From Mauremys mutica (lineage: Eukaryota; Chordata; Testudines; Geoemydidae), in contig NC_059079.1 in NCBI RefSeq assembly GCF_020497125.1, positions 12,171,553-12,235,552 on the forward strand: 64,000 bases of DNA. Direction: 5' to 3'. Of this stretch, positions 1 through 11,530 are shown piece by piece (the first letter of the stretch is position 1; the number at the start of each line of letters is the position of its first letter). The position numbers and the translations under genes were made by a program. Below the pieces are notes generated by a model. That model was not told the DNA's origin, did no database searches, and worked only from the letters and a program-made list of their open reading frames with translations.

Positions 1-725
1 GCAAACAGGATGTTAGGAATCATTAAAAAGGGGATAGAGAATAAGACTGAGAATATATTATAGCCCTTATATAAATCCATGGTACGCCCACATCTCGAAT
101 ACTGTGTACAGATGTGGTCTCCTCACCTCAAAAAAGATATACTGGCACTAGAAAAGGTTCAGAAAAGGACAACTAAAATGATTAGGGGTTTGGAGAGGGT
201 CCCATACGAGGAAAGATTAAAGAGGCTAGGACTCTTCAGCTTGGAAAAGAGAAGACTAAGGGGGATATGATACAGGTATATAAAATCATGAGTGATGTTG
301 AGAAAGTGGATAAGGAAAAGTTATTTACTTATTCCCATAATACAAGAACTAGGGGTCACCAAATGAAATTAATAGGCAGCAGGTTTAAAACAAATAAAAG
401 GAAGTTCTTCACGCAGCGCACAGTCAACTTGTGGAACTCCTTACCTGAGGAGGTTGTGAAGGCTAGGACTATAACAATGTTTAAAAGGGGACTGGATAAA
501 TTCATGGTGGCTAAGTCCATAAATGGCTATTAGCCAGAATGGGTAAGAATGGTGTCCCTAGCCTCTGTTCGTCAGAGGATGGAGATGGATGGCAGGAGAG
601 AGATCACTTGATCATTGCCTGTTAGGTTCACTCCCTCTGGGGCACCTGGCATTGGCCACTGTCGGTAGACAGATACTGGGCTAGATGGACCTTTGGTCTG
701 ACCCGGTACGGCCGTTCTTATGTTG
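1..725 (+). mobile_element. CR1 LINE, 3' end (truncated by window edge)
   Basis: The sequence encodes the C-terminal part of a CR1 reverse transcriptase ORF in two frames (79-270 and 267-533), with the hallmark stretches [30 protein letters not shown] and [11 protein letters not shown]. It is followed by the usual CR1 3' untranslated tail ending in CTAGATGGACC, then TCTGACC and GTTCTTATGTT near 720. The break between the two frames (around 265) shows the copy is dead. It lies in the LRRC42 intron just upstream of the first exon in the window. Family assignment is by recognition of the conserved protein and tail; the subfamily was not determined. Confidence 0.9.
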
Positions 726-1330
726 CAAAGTCAAGCACTCAAAAAGTTAGCCTTAATTCTGATGTTTCCTGTCTGTGTAACCCTAATTTGGCCCCCTTAT
801 GAGTATGCAATATGATAGTCTTTAATTACATGAGCACTTACTATTTTTTTCCCCACAGCATCCCTGCCTCATTCAGTGCACTGTATGGACCTGCTCTGGG
901 AATGAGTCAGGGTTGTATTTTGAAAGAGACTGATGTTGGTCGGATCTCTGCTTCATTTGCAAAAGTTGGAAGATGTGTAGTTAATGAGGCAGGAGGCTAC
1001 CGAAAGAGAAGGGACAGTCTCTCCGTTAAGGTAGTTGAATACTGCGCTGGAGAACTGGATTCTGCCCCTGTGTGATAATGGGCAAGATGTGAAAAGTCTG
1101 ACTTTTCACAGGTGACTATTTATTTGCATGTTTCTCATTTTTTGGGTGCCTGACCTGAGACCCTGGTGACTGGCTTACAGAAATGCTGAGCATTCACAGC
1201 TACAACTGAGGTCACTGGGAGCTTTGACTAGATAAAGTGCTATATAATGCTAAATAGTTTCAGACATCAGGTCCTAATTGTTTCAAATTAGCCACTCAAA
1301 ATGCGTGGATACTTTTGAGCTTAATCTCTG

Positions 1331-1425
1331 TGCCTCAGTACTTCATTTGTAAAATGGGGATAATAATTCCCCCTCTTCTCACAGGGATGTTGTGAACATT
1401 AACAAATGTGTGAAGCTCATGAGAA
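1331..1425 (-). repeat. MIR-like ancient SINE fragment
   Basis: The plus strand reads TTTGTAAAATGGGGATAATA followed by a C-rich stretch and CACAGGGATGTTGTGA. This is the inverted form of the MIR core and 3' region. It is old and fragmentary. Confidence 0.45.
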
Positions 1426-2037
1426 AAATAATTCTGTCTTCAGAATAGGTTTGAATATTATGCAGTAAATAAAGTATAGGGCCAAACGTTGAACAACAAG
1501 GAGAAAAGAAAATATTGAATAGTTGCTCATTAAGTGAGCAGCCTCCATTCCAGTCACTGAATGAAAAAATATACAACCATATAATTAAACACTGGTTCAT
1601 AATGCATACACCTCAGGGGACTGCATTAAGGTTACATAGGCAGCCTCAACCCAGGCATTTCCTATCTTTTGGTGCTTGAATTTGCAACCTTACATTAAAA
1701 GAACATTAGTTTCCGTGTGCAATGTGTATTTATATATGCACAAGTATGGCTTATATATTTAATGCTTAACCTAATTGAAGTGGTCTATGAAAGCTTAATT
1801 TTGCTCTGAAGAGAAAAAAAATCAGTTTCAAATAACTTTCAAAACATGGAGCATGTTCATATAAATATGCCGGAATAGCTTATAAAATATTTACTAGGGG
1901 AATAATTGGCTGCTTGCTAGTATAACATTTATATAGTCTTTTTTACACACCTACATTTTAATACTTTTAAAAAAATCAGTTTTGCAGAACACACCTATAT
2001 AGTCATGCAACTTAATCTAACCTTTTTGATTTTATAG

Positions 2038-2126
2038 GTAACCCTGAAATCACTGATACAGGAATTGGGTACCTTTTTTCTTTCAAGAAGCTGAATTATT
2101 TGGATATTTCTGAAACAGGTCTCAAG
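2038..2126 (+). CDS. LRRC42: LRRC42 coding exon (LRR segment)
   Basis: Acceptor TTTTATAG ends at 2037 and donor GTAAAA starts at 2127. The exon is 89 nt, entered in phase with two bases completing a split codon, and encodes 29 residues of the last leucine-rich repeat. Confidence 0.9.
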
Positions 2127-4530
2127 GTAAAACAGAATTTTCACCCAAGTCTGTTACATATGTACAGCATGATCAAATGCTCTTCTACACAGTCTGCTTT
2201 ATATCCTTTTTTCACCAGGATGTTAAGGCAGTCATTCAGAGGCTCCAGACCCAAATAAGCTTAGTTCATTCAAAAGTGCCTCTGAAAGAATTTGATCATA
2301 GTAACTGCAAAACAGAGGGATGGGCAGAACAGGTATGTTTTTTTTTTTTTAATTTTACCAAACCAAAGTATTTGTCCTTTTCAGTCACAAGTCATTTCAC
2401 ATCACCCAGTGAGGTTGAGGTTTTATATCTTTTTAGTACTTAATTCTGAGAAAACCGATGTTATCAAGAGCTTAGAGAATGAACATGTTCTTCATTCTTG
2501 CATGCCAGAGGAAGTATCCAGAGGTTGCATTGACTGTTTGCTGACAGTTAGGCTCAAACCTAAATTTGCAGAGAATAAAGCAGAGTGCAGGTATCTTCCC
2601 CTTGTCACATAATGTGCTCAGACTTTTAAGTCTCTGCGTGCACCCAGTGAGGCCACTTGAAGCAAAATAAAGCATTGCATGCTGGGGCTTCTGGATGGGC
2701 AGCTTTTAGCTGCATTAGAGACCTCTGAGCCACATTGGATGTACAGCACACTTTGTTTACTCTTCTGTTAGGGAAATTACAAATGCAGGAATTTCATTGT
2801 AACACGCTGGGGTATATCTATACTACAGAGACCATATCGGCATAGCCACATCACTATAGCTATGCCAGCATAACCGCACAGTGTAGACACAGCCTTCAGC
2901 AATTGAAGGGTTTGTGGTGGTATAGAAACATCACTCCCTGAACAACGGTAGCTACGTTGATGGAAATATTCATTGACATAGCTGAGTCTACCCTGGGGTT
3001 AGGTTGGCATAGCGACGTCTGTTGGGGTGTAGTTTTTTCACACCCCTGACTGAGATAGCTATGTTGACCTGACTTCTAAGTGAAGACCAAGTCTAAGGCC
3101 ATGTCTGGGGGAGGAAAGTTGCACTAGTTTAATTAAATTGATTTTAAATCAGTCTAGTTAAACTGGTGCAACTTCTGTGTGTGCCGTACCATCCAAATGT
3201 GGCTCAAAGTTCTATAATGCAGCTTAAAGCTGCCCATACAGAAGCTCCAGCATATAAGAGGAGAATCACAACCAGAGAGACTCCTACTGTAATGGAAGTG
3301 TCGTAAGGGGACATGTTAGCTGCAGGTGTTTTTCCTGTTTCTCCACAGTCCTTCATCTTGCTTTATACATGCATCAGAATTCCTGTTTGATAAGATAAGT
3401 GTTCATAAGAATTGGAGGAGGGAATATTTTACTTAAGTTGCTAATATTTAAAGCTTTTACTGAAAACTGATGTTGCTGTATAAGTCATCTTTGACTGGTA
3501 ATACGGCATAAAAAAGCTAAAGAGTAAGGTGTAGAGTTGTTTCTGATGATCATTTCTTTTAAGAAAATCATTCAAAATAATTTAAATCATGTTTCAGACA
3601 GTGTTGCAGTGGGAGCAATTGGCTATGAAAACTGTCAAGCCCAAGGAAAACTTGAAGTCCAGAACAGCAGCTCAACACTTCTGTACGTAACTGTGTGAGG
3701 CTCTGAATAACTTGTTCATTAAATTTGTACATTTTTACACTAAACTTATTTTTTTTAAAACCAAAGTGGCATATTGAATGTACACCTGTAGCCACTTGTG
3801 AAACTGAACGTTTTTCACTTATATCTTTAAAGTTACAAAATATCTAAAAAGTGATTGACTTTGCTTTTAGTGAATATTTTTTCCATTTGATGGAATATGA
3901 CATGGGTAAATCCAGCTCACTAACAGCTTGAGCTCAAGTGCGTTGAAACCAATGGGAATTTGTTGGCCTCAGTGGGTTTTGGGTTAGTTCATGAGGCAGC
4001 TGGAATCTGGTGACCCAGGTCATTTTCAGCTTGGTCATCTGCCTTTGTAATACAAATTAGCACATGTCCCAACAAAAATTAATGAGTAATATAAAACAAT
4101 CTCATGTGTTGTATTGATTAAATACAGCCAAATATTGAAAATTTGATTTTATTTCTAAATATTAAGGATTTGTAACTGTACTAAACATGGCTTAAATGAT
4201 GAATAGCTTTGTGCCAAGCACATACTGCATTAGAGAGCAGGCTTAACTCTGTGTTTTGGGTTTTTTGTAGATGGAAAGAGATGCAGGATAGAAGAACCAG
4301 TCAAGTGCACATTGGTGCAGACTAAAGCAAAAGCTTCTGAAAACTTGCAGTTCTATAAGGATAAAGTACAAAACTGCCATTTCCCTTTATTGAAAAAGGA
4401 GGCTGCAGCTAGCCACCAATTAAAGAAAAATAAAGAGAAAGGTTTAACTGAACAAGAGAGAGAACGAACTTCAAAGCAGAAGCACATGTGCCTGACCATG
4501 GAAGATTGGGACTTGTTGAATACCTATTGA
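2038..4530 (+). CDS. LRRC42: LRRC42, leucine-rich repeat containing 42 (last four coding exons; 5' part outside window)
   Basis: Four exons with AG/GT borders join in frame: 2038-2126, 2219-2332, 3598-3682 and 4271-4530 (stop TGA 4528-4530). They encode about 181 C-terminal residues; the human protein is about 428, so the N-terminal half lies before the window. The first exon carries a leucine-rich repeat (NPEITDTGIGYLFSF, then LNYLDISETGLK). The second has KVPLKEFDHSNCKTEGWA, and the last ends in MEDWDLLNTY, all of which I recognise as LRRC42. The tail between is lysine-rich and low in structure, as in the family. The cellular role is poorly defined; nuclear function and up-regulation in cancer have been reported. 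The frame is intact across all joins. The intron before 2038 contains a CR1 insertion. Orientation and the neighbouring LDLRAD1 agree with mammalian synteny. Confidence 0.93.
2219..2332 (+). CDS. LRRC42: LRRC42 coding exon
   Basis: Acceptor TTTTTTCACCAG ends at 2218 and donor GTATGT starts at 2333. The 114-nt exon encodes 38 residues, including the very conserved LKEFDHSNCKTEGW block. Confidence 0.92.
2807..3103. mobile_element. Harbinger-type MITE (non-autonomous), decayed
   Basis: The segment begins GGGGTATATCTATACTACAG and ends with a diverged inverted form around 3080-3103 (AAGACCAAGTCTAAGGCC). The interior has the GTGTAGACACAGCC and CACACCCCTGA features that also occur in the copy at 57871-58145. 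No coding capacity. It lies in an LRRC42 intron. Confidence 0.55.
3118..3190. repeat. Imperfect palindrome, MITE-like
   Basis: Two arms, GTTGCACTAGTTTAATTAAA and a matching arm ending AACTGGTGCAAC at about 3170, face each other across a short AT-rich centre. This resembles the end structure of small Harbinger-type elements, but no target duplication was identified. Confidence 0.4.
3598..3682 (+). CDS. LRRC42: LRRC42 coding exon
   Basis: Acceptor ATGTTTCAG ends at 3597 and donor GTACGT starts at 3683. The 85-nt exon encodes TVLQWEQLAMKTVKPKEN and on to AAQHF, then leaves one base for the next codon. It is too short to stand out as an open frame and was found by its match to the family. Confidence 0.88.
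4271..4530 (+). CDS. LRRC42: LRRC42 terminal coding exon
   Basis: The acceptor TTTTTTGTAG ends at 4270. The exon completes a tyrosine codon split across the intron (T then AT), runs through a lysine-rich region, and ends in the conserved DWDLLN motif followed by TGA. Confidence 0.92.
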
Positions 4531-4765
4531 TTTAGAAAGATTTCCCTTTTTTCCTGGTGGTAAAGTTGTTAGAAGTATCAATATGAATTTGTGTATGGAG
4601 AAAGGAGACTGATATTTTTTAAAACAGCAGTAGCATAGCAGCAAATTATAGCTACTCGTGTTGGGAGAGGGGAGTGCTAGACCGAAGAGGTGGAGCGATG
4701 ATCATTCTAATGTATATTTTCTATACATAATTTTTTCAAATAAATTTTGTCGTCATCCTTAACTA
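4531..4765 (+). other. LRRC42: LRRC42 3' UTR with polyadenylation signal
   Basis: A canonical AATAAA at 4739-4744 lies about 210 bases after the stop codon and is followed by a T/G-rich stretch (TTTTGTCGTC). The cleavage site is therefore inferred near 4760. Confidence 0.65.
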
Positions 4766-7541
4766 ATGCCTGTGACATGCATAACTCATTGAGGGAAATG
4801 GTTCTCCTTAAGTCTTGCTCTGTACAGCATCCCCAGTGGCAGAAACTGATCATCACTTAGCCCGACTCCCTCTCTTCTGCTCAGTAATACTCTACATAAC
4901 ACCAGCAGCAGTGTAGAACTTGAAACTTACTTGGGTTGAGAGATTCTAGTTAATCAGGTCCTACCGCTAGTAGAAAGCATTGTGGGCATTAGAGTTTGAA
5001 GTCATCACTATGGTAGCAGGTATGAGTCTGACTAATCTATGTTTGTAAAGTGTCATTTGATTGTAATGGTGCTATATTAATCCTTATCTAGGTAGTACAT
5101 ACAGCTCACCCTGTGAGCTGTACCCAAAATGCTGTGGATAGACCCTAACAAAGAAAGGAGAATAAATTTATGGGAAGGGTGAGATATGAAGTTAAGCAAC
5201 AGCTAATTTCTGGGAGACAATTACTTTGGAATCAAAATTGTAACATGGAAGTGGGGAAAACATTGCAGTTAAGTTGCAAGATTAAACTCTACATTTTACT
5301 CTGTGCTTCTGAGTTACAATGGTAGAGTTTGTTCTGTTTTCATAAACCAATCAATGGCACTTTACACTTGTCAGTCAAGAGCCTTTTGTGGATTGAAACA
5401 TGTTTAAGCATGTAATTATCACTATCTAAAAACGTATATAGAAAAGTATTGCTGTATCTGTGGGGAGTGTTGAAAACATTTTCAATTGATCTACTGCATC
5501 TAAAACAGTTCTAAATTATTCTACGTAAATCCAGTAGAACCTCCTAACTCTAATTACCTTGGGGACTCTGTCCTACAAACACTGAAACTAAGAATTTCAG
5601 TAGGCCTCCACAATCACTAACTTAACACCTTCAAGTTAGGCACCTAAAAGTTGAGGCACCCAGAATTACTAATGACTTCTGAAAATTGTGGCATGATTAA
5701 GGCCAAAATTTTACGTCAGTTTGTTTCTTCTAGTAGTACTTAGATATCCCTCTGCTAATTCTTTCAAACAGCTGTTTGCAAGCCAGACACACACGAAGTG
5801 CATACTTCGAATTTGTAAGTAGTTTATTTGTTTGAGGGTCTTTATTTCAACCTACTAAAAAGACGAGAATATACAGTATACCCACATTCTCTGTTAGTTG
5901 TTCTACTGACATATTTGCACTCAAGTCACTACAAAACAAAAGGATTGTAAAAACAAAATAGATTTACATGCACGTGACATCCAGGAGAGAGTCCCAGCAC
6001 CGTCTGGCTTTCTCAGGATCTCTCTGCAGGGCATTGATCAGCGTTCCCATCACACTCCCCATCAATACCCAGCCTAAGCCAGGGAAGCTAATGATCCAAC
6101 GAGTGGACCAAATTCAGTGATGAATCCTGGTCATGTGCCACCCTGAAGCATGTTGTGCAAATGCTAAGAAGATGGTCTCTCCATCTTGTGCAAAAGTACT
6201 ACAGTATTTATACTCCTATGCCTTTCTCCATCACGTGTTGCCAGAAACTAGGGATACTAACAGTGGTTGCCAATTTGGACAACATTTACCATCCTGCCTT
6301 GTTCTCAGAAAGACAATGGCTGGAACCACCAAAAGCACCTGCTTCCTCACCACCAAGGAGCCCGTGAAATTGGCCTTGGGTCCTAAAGCCAATGTGGGCT
6401 TCTTTATAAATGCCCTGAGACTACTTGCTCCCTTTTAATGACTGTTCCCAGAGGCAAAGCTGGAACAGGGTAGTACTGGACATAGAGGGTTTTTCCCCTT
6501 CAAAGCCTCAAAATTCTGTGCACCCCCCTGCACTTAGTTTCATCTGTTAGATCCTTGACCTATGTGCATGATATGATGGAAGACAAAGTCTTATACTTAG
6601 ATTTGTCATGGTAATATAGAGTGAAGTCTGACAAAAAAAACCCACAAACCCACAGGGTTGTTTTTAAAAATAACAGCTAGATTCTCTTTTTAAAATAAAG
6701 GCTTCAAGGCACTATGTACCTCTTATGTTCCCAGCCTCAACATTGGTCACGAACCCTTCTCATCCTGGCACTTCTGCTCTTCTTTGGGACTAACAGACGT
6801 CATGGCTGTAATTCACCAGCAGTGGAAATCAGAGTAGAGGGGGTTCAAGCATTTCTACCACTATGTCATCTAATCCTACTATAGCTTTCAGGGGTGATGA
6901 GTTAGAGTTGTGGAGTTGGCTTGTAGTTTAGGGGAGTGATGCTTTAGCCTCCTACTCTCTTTGGGTTGACCCTGCAGGTAACATACTAATTCCCATTCTG
7001 ATAAACACGTCCTCACTGTCACATTTAGTCATCCTAAGGGACACCTGTACATCTAGTTATTTAGATTTCTTGATTGGGAATGTTAAAAATATTTGAGGAA
7101 ATGAGCATCCAGATGTAAGCATAGTGTAAAGCTAACCCCTGTGTTTCATCTATGGATATTGATATCTGAACCTCTGTATACCGCACTAATTCTGGTACAT
7201 TGCCAGCTACTGATGAAACTGAGGAGAAGCGATGTAGTTCTTGGTTAAGTAAACTCCCCCTCCATACACGTAGACAGTACTATGTGATGAAGTTCTGAGT
7301 TCTCTCACTGGGAAAAGTTACTCAGCCTTTTGGTCTTCTCTCTTATCCCTCTATGAGAAACTACATTCTGGTATATCCTTCATGAAAGCTAAATTCACTC
7401 TGAAAAATGACAGCACAGCACAGATCTACATGTTAAATTGCTATATGCAACATCCACTAATAACGTAAACAACGAGCTGTCTCTACAGTTAAAACCAAAA
7501 ATTTCCCCCATTAATATTACCTCAGCGCTTGTGGACTAAAG
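4766..7541. other. Intergenic, no gene recognised
   Basis: This stretch lies between LRRC42 and the repeats upstream of LDLRAD1 and is AT-rich. No splice-bordered exon of a known family was recognised. A protein-like but unassigned minus-strand frame near 5964-6115 is listed under findings. Confidence 0.5.
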
Positions 7542-7652
7542 CAGTGTTTCCCTACAACCTGTCTGTGGACAGGTGCTGGTCCCTGAGATCTCACTGACAG
7601 TTTAGGAAGGCAGCAAGCTGGTTCCTGGTATCAAAAAGGTTGAGGAACACTG
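7542..7652. mobile_element. Short hAT non-autonomous element
   Basis: The 111-bp element starts CAGTGTTTCCC and ends AGGTTGAGGAACACTG, an inverted terminal pair of the hAT CAG...CTG type. The flanking octamers GACTAAAG and TTCTAAAG agree at six of eight positions, consistent with an aged 8-bp target duplication. No coding potential. Confidence 0.65.
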
Positions 7653-7973
7653 TTCTAAAGCTACCCAAATAAACCCCCAAAGCCAATCCTGCGTATGCAG
7701 AAATTCTTGGAAGAATTAAATGAGTGTGATAACATATTTAGGGTCATTTCATATTCTAAACTGTTGTGGGATAATTGTTTTGCACTGCTCCTCTTCACCA
7801 GTGGATGAACAAACTACATATATAATTCTGGTCAGTTCAAGGTTATAGAGTTCTCTGGGCTTGAAACATTCTATACTGATGTGCGTTATTCTTTGGTGAT
7901 AGTTGGCTGCCTGTGCATTGACTGAAATAATTTCTGGTACTATTATTGTCACATCTTCCCATATTCTCTAGAT

Positions 7974-8320
7974 CAATGATTCTCAACCAAGGGTACATGT
8001 ACCCCTGGGAGTACACGGAGGTCTTCTGGGAGTATATCAACTCATCTAGATATTTGCCTAGTTTTACACCCAGCTACATAAAAAGCACTAGCGAAGTCAG
8101 TACAAACTAAAGTTGCATACAAACTTGATTTTACTGCTGTATATACTATATACTGAAATGTAAGTACAATATTTATATTCCAATTGATTTTAGAGTTATT
8201 GGTAAAAGTGAGAAAATAAGCCATTTTTCAGCAATAGTGTGCTATGGCACGTTTGTATTTTTATGTCTGATTTTGTAAGCAAATAGTTTAAGCGAGGTGA
8301 AACTTGGAGGCACACAAGAC
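7974..8320 (-). mobile_element. hAT non-autonomous element, interrupted by a SINE
   Basis: It starts CAATGATTCTCAACC and contains GTACATGTACCCCTGG near its end. The rest is the reverse complement of the element at 60241-60578: GTTTGTATTTTTATGTCTGA, GAGGTGAAACTTGG and CACACAAGAC are shared. The copy stops at about 8320, exactly where SINE sequence begins, so the other terminus was lost or displaced by the SINE. Confidence 0.7.
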
Positions 8321-8480
8321 TCAGTGGTTTGAGCATTGGCCTGCTAAACCCAGGGTAGTGAGTTCAATCCTTGACGGGGGGCCATTTAGGGCAAAAACCT
8401 TTCTGGGGATTGGTCCTGCTTTGAGCAGGGGGTTGGACTATATGACCTTCTGAGGTCCCTTCCAACCCTGATATTCTATT
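8321..8480 (+). mobile_element. tRNA-derived SINE with CR1-like tail
   Basis: The head reads CTCAGTGGTTTGAGCATTGG, a tRNA-like A box, followed by GAGTTCAATCC (B box) at about 8360-8370. The tail is GGTCCCTTCCAACCCTGATA and TTCTAT, which resembles the 3' end of CR1 LINEs and implies mobilisation by CR1 enzymes, as described for turtle pol III/SINEs. The first few bases of the tRNA part are missing at the junction with the older hAT copy. Confidence 0.8.
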
Positions 8481-8563
8481 TGGGGGGAGGGATAGCTCAG
8501 TGGTTTGAGCATTGGCCTGCTAAACCTCCTGAGGTCCCTTCCAACCCTAATAATCTATGATTC
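8481..8563 (+). mobile_element. tRNA-derived SINE, internally deleted, tandem with previous
   Basis: A second head with GGGATAGCTCAGTGGTTTGA starts directly after the tail of the first SINE. It jumps from GCTAAACC straight to TCCTGAGGTCCC, so the B box and the body are missing. The tail AACCCTAATAATCTATGATT is complete. Confidence 0.75.
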
Positions 8564-8565
8564 TA

Positions 8566-9252
8566 GGTACCGCGGAGGTCCATGGGAGGCTCACTTGGAA
8601 ACAGGTAGGGGTAGTAGATAGGTTACACCTCCCTATTGTGTTGGACACCAACTGGAGGCCCTTCTTTTGGGGCAGACAAGCTGGCATTGGGGGTCCCAGA
8701 TAGGGAAATGCCTCCTGACAAGGAGAGACAAGCGAGTTTCCCTAGAGACTGAGGGGGACAGGAAGGAAAACAAGGGCGAAGGTGTAGACACCACTAGACA
8801 AAAGGGGAGACCCCTGAGATACTGAAGGGGAGGGAATGGAAAATAAGGACGTAGGCCCAATGGATAAAGATCACCTGAACTCATTAATGTGGGTTGGGTA
8901 GCCCTTGGAACCACCCGACAAGTGCACCAAGGGGAAAAACTCAGGTATAGTTTAGCGGGATAGGAGAACCAGGGGCATGGAGGGGGGGGTCCACTGGCCC
9001 CACCACGAGACAGAAGGGGTGAGAGTAGGACAAGAGGCACTCTGGAGGGTCAATGGTGTGAGGACCTGTGGGCCAAAACAGTGGGTGAAGGTTGCCCCCA
9101 CAATTCTAAGAGTGTTTTCTGCCAGTGGAGAAGGGCAGACCCTATAAGGAGAGCCTGGATAATCATCCAGAACACAGAGGAAGAACCCCACAAGGAAGCC
9201 CTTCTGGTAAGGGAGGGAGAGTGTGGGGTAAGCAAAATCTTTGTCAGGTGAC
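8566..9252 (+). other. Possible 3' internal region of an LTR retrotransposon
   Basis: This GC-rich, G-biased stretch directly precedes a recognisable LTR (9253-9720) and contains no typical gene. The several minus-strand open frames here look like shadows of low-complexity sequence. Its link to the LTR is inferred from adjacency only. Confidence 0.3.
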
Positions 9253-9720
9253 TGGGGGAGGTGTGGGACACAGTGCTGGGCAACAGTGACAGTACCTGCA
9301 CTTGGCTCACCAATTAAATTGCCCCAGAGTAAAACGGGGGGTTGAAACTGTGCCTAATTGACAGATTAGAATGGGTCAGACTGGGAGATAGTTAAAACAC
9401 TAATTAACACATTAGCTTAGGGAGTAGAACAAGATGAAGGAAGGAAGTGGGCAAGGAGGGGGAGGGAGAAAGCACCAGAGCCCAGAGAGAGCTCCTCCCT
9501 CTCCTGTCCTAGGCCTAAGGGGATGAGGAATTGTATGTTATTGTAGATAAGGGGGGAGGGGGGGAACTATAAATACCACACGTGGGGTTTAAAAGCAGAG
9601 TCTAAGCAGTCTGTGTACACAGAGCAAGAGGGAAGCATGGGGGTACCCTGTGACAGAGAGAAAGTGGGGTCCTTTCTTCCGCCTATAACCTGTTACTGCC
9701 AGCGTAAGCCTTGTGATAGG
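9253..9720 (+). mobile_element. LTR of a Gypsy-like retrotransposon (+ copy)
   Basis: It begins TGGGGGAGGTGTGGGACA. It is homologous, in opposite orientation, to 13376-13855: shared blocks include ACAGATTAGAATGGG (9360s), GTAGAACAAGA, GGAAGGAAGTGG and GAGGAATT. A TATA box (TATAAATA) sits at 9568-9575, and AAGCAGTCTGTGTACACAGA follows where the transcribed R/U5 part is expected. The 3' boundary is approximate because the two copies diverge after about 9650. Confidence 0.6.
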
Positions 9721-9987
9721 ATTTAAAGTATATTTAATCTCTTAGAAGGATATAGTTGTGGCGTGGCAGTTTTCTACTCTAAAGGCAACCACAGGGTTAG
9801 GCTCCTACTGTATGGTTTGTACCAGGAAGTATCGAAGTGAGAAAATAAAACCTGTTCAGTAGCAGCCCTTGGAGACGTGGGCCACAGAAAATCGGGTGTC
9901 CCATATGTTTCTCTGTGTGGATGTTAAGTGACACAGAACCCATTAACTGTTCACAGATCCGTGAAATAGCTGTAGCAGGCTCAGTGG

Positions 9988-10083
9988 TTGAGACTTTCAA
10001 AGCAGTCTGAGAAGTTTACACAGGTGTCTTCCACTGTAATTAAAGAAAGATGCAATCCCTTTAGACTGCTTTGAAAATCTCAA
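9988..10083. mobile_element. Palindromic MITE, about 96 bp
   Basis: The ends TTGAGACTTTCAAAGCAGTC and GACTGCTTTGAAAATCTCAA form a 20-base inverted pair with one mismatch. The interior is short. A second, more diverged copy lies at 16237-16339. Confidence 0.65.
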
Positions 10084-11199
10084 CTAATGTATTCCCGATT
10101 AGGGATGTTATGCTTGAAAGAAGCACAGCTTTATAGTAAATACAATACATCTATGTTTATAACCCTGAAATAAGCATCAGTCCGTATTTTCCCTAGTCTC
10201 ACCAGCACCTCAGTTCACATCAGTCCATTCCTTTTCTCTGTGGTCTGTGCAATCTGAAACGATGGGTGTCCCCATGACTTGTGTAAATGGAGAATGTTGA
10301 TTGTTATTTGTAGCTGGGTTACAGCAGTAGATCTGAAACATCCTTTGTAAAATGGATTTACTGTTTTCTGACTCATACTTTTATCTCGAATGACACAGTA
10401 GAAGATTATGTAATGGAACAGCTACTATAGCAACCTTTAAAGGTGTATTTGGTAACCTATCCCTGCAGAGCCGTAAAACCAAGCTATAATGGATGGCTTC
10501 CTTTCCCCGTTTGTAGAAAATGCTGCAGTGTATTTAGTGCCCCAGCTAAGAGGAGACATGCTTAGAAAGCGTTAGTTGCATAAGTAAATATTTTCACTTC
10601 GGAGCTTAAGAATTCCTGTCCAAGATCAAAACATTAATCAGAGATTCCTAGCTGTTTGAATACTAATGGCAGATTAATAAGCTTTGAAATACAGGTCATG
10701 CTCAGTAGTTTTGACTTGAAAATCAACCTAATTTAACACTTCAGTAAAGCTAATATTGGGTTGGTAAATTAAGCCTGTTTTGTTTTACTCATTATAATTA
10801 TAGTTTGTGTTCCTCATATTAAACAAGGGAGTTTTCTGTGGCAATCTATAGGGAATAATGTTTGCACACTTCTTAAGAGGAGAGAGGAGGATGTGGAGAT
10901 AACACTGCTGACTCTTCTGTTCTGCATCTGAGCTCAGTCCAACTCCCTTTGAACTCAACAGAATCTTGTTGACTTCAGTGGAAGTTGGATCAGGTCCTAG
11001 TTGGGTTCTAAAGTCCTAGGCTTTTTGCTTATGTTATGCTTTGTGACAGCTTGAAGGTGCCCATAATGTAAAGTGTTTCACCTCAGGTTTCATGCATTTT
11101 CCCCCAATGTTATAGGTACAAGTGAGCTGCACCTAACATGTGCTGCATCCCAGGGAGCATTCCAGGACATAAAAAGGCAGCGTATTTTTAAAAGATAAA
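10084..11199. other. Intergenic, nothing recognised
   Basis: Unique-looking AT-rich DNA. No splice-bordered coding exon, RNA gene or clear repeat boundary was recognised in this kilobase. Confidence 0.45.
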
Positions 11200-11530
11200 A
11201 ATGGCTTGTTTATCACACAATATATTATTAGCCTGTGGAACACATTGCCACAAGCTACACAAGCAGAGGCCAATGTTTCAATAAATGGGTTGTTGCTTAT
11301 AGGGATGAGAACATCCAGACTTACATTAGTAAGGATTAAAATAATCAGTGTTTGGAAGGGATATAAACCCTGATGTTGCAAGGCACAAACCAGTCACTAA
11401 CTAAAGGGAGTTAGGAAGAATCTTACTCTGTAACTGTCTACTACAGGGTTTCTTGTACCTTCTTCTAAGTGTCTGATACTGGCCACGGTTAGAAACAGGA
11501 TCCTGGCCTTGAGGGACCACTGTTTTGATC
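11200..11530 (+). mobile_element. Old CR1 LINE 3' end
   Basis: The segment contains diverged CR1 3' coding and untranslated sequence. CCTGTGGAACACATTGCCAC corresponds to the conserved LWNSLP-like region, and CTGTCTACTACAGGGTTTCT followed by ACTGGCCACGGTTAGAAACA corresponds to the tail. It is much more diverged than the copies at 1-725 and 34801-35635, so it is an older insertion. Confidence 0.65.

Noticed and set aside
812..1075. Plus-strand 87-codon frame after TTTTCCCCACAG, looking like an LRRC42 exon
   Set aside because: The peptide does not resemble LRRC42 and no donor keeps phase with the 2038 exon.
8321..8563. tRNA gene
   Set aside because: The A and B boxes belong to SINEs with CR1-like tails; there is no complete cloverleaf.
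8633..9313. Overlapping minus-strand frames of 79-135 codons
   Set aside because: They are the complement of a G-rich stretch next to an LTR; no domain or splice context supports them.
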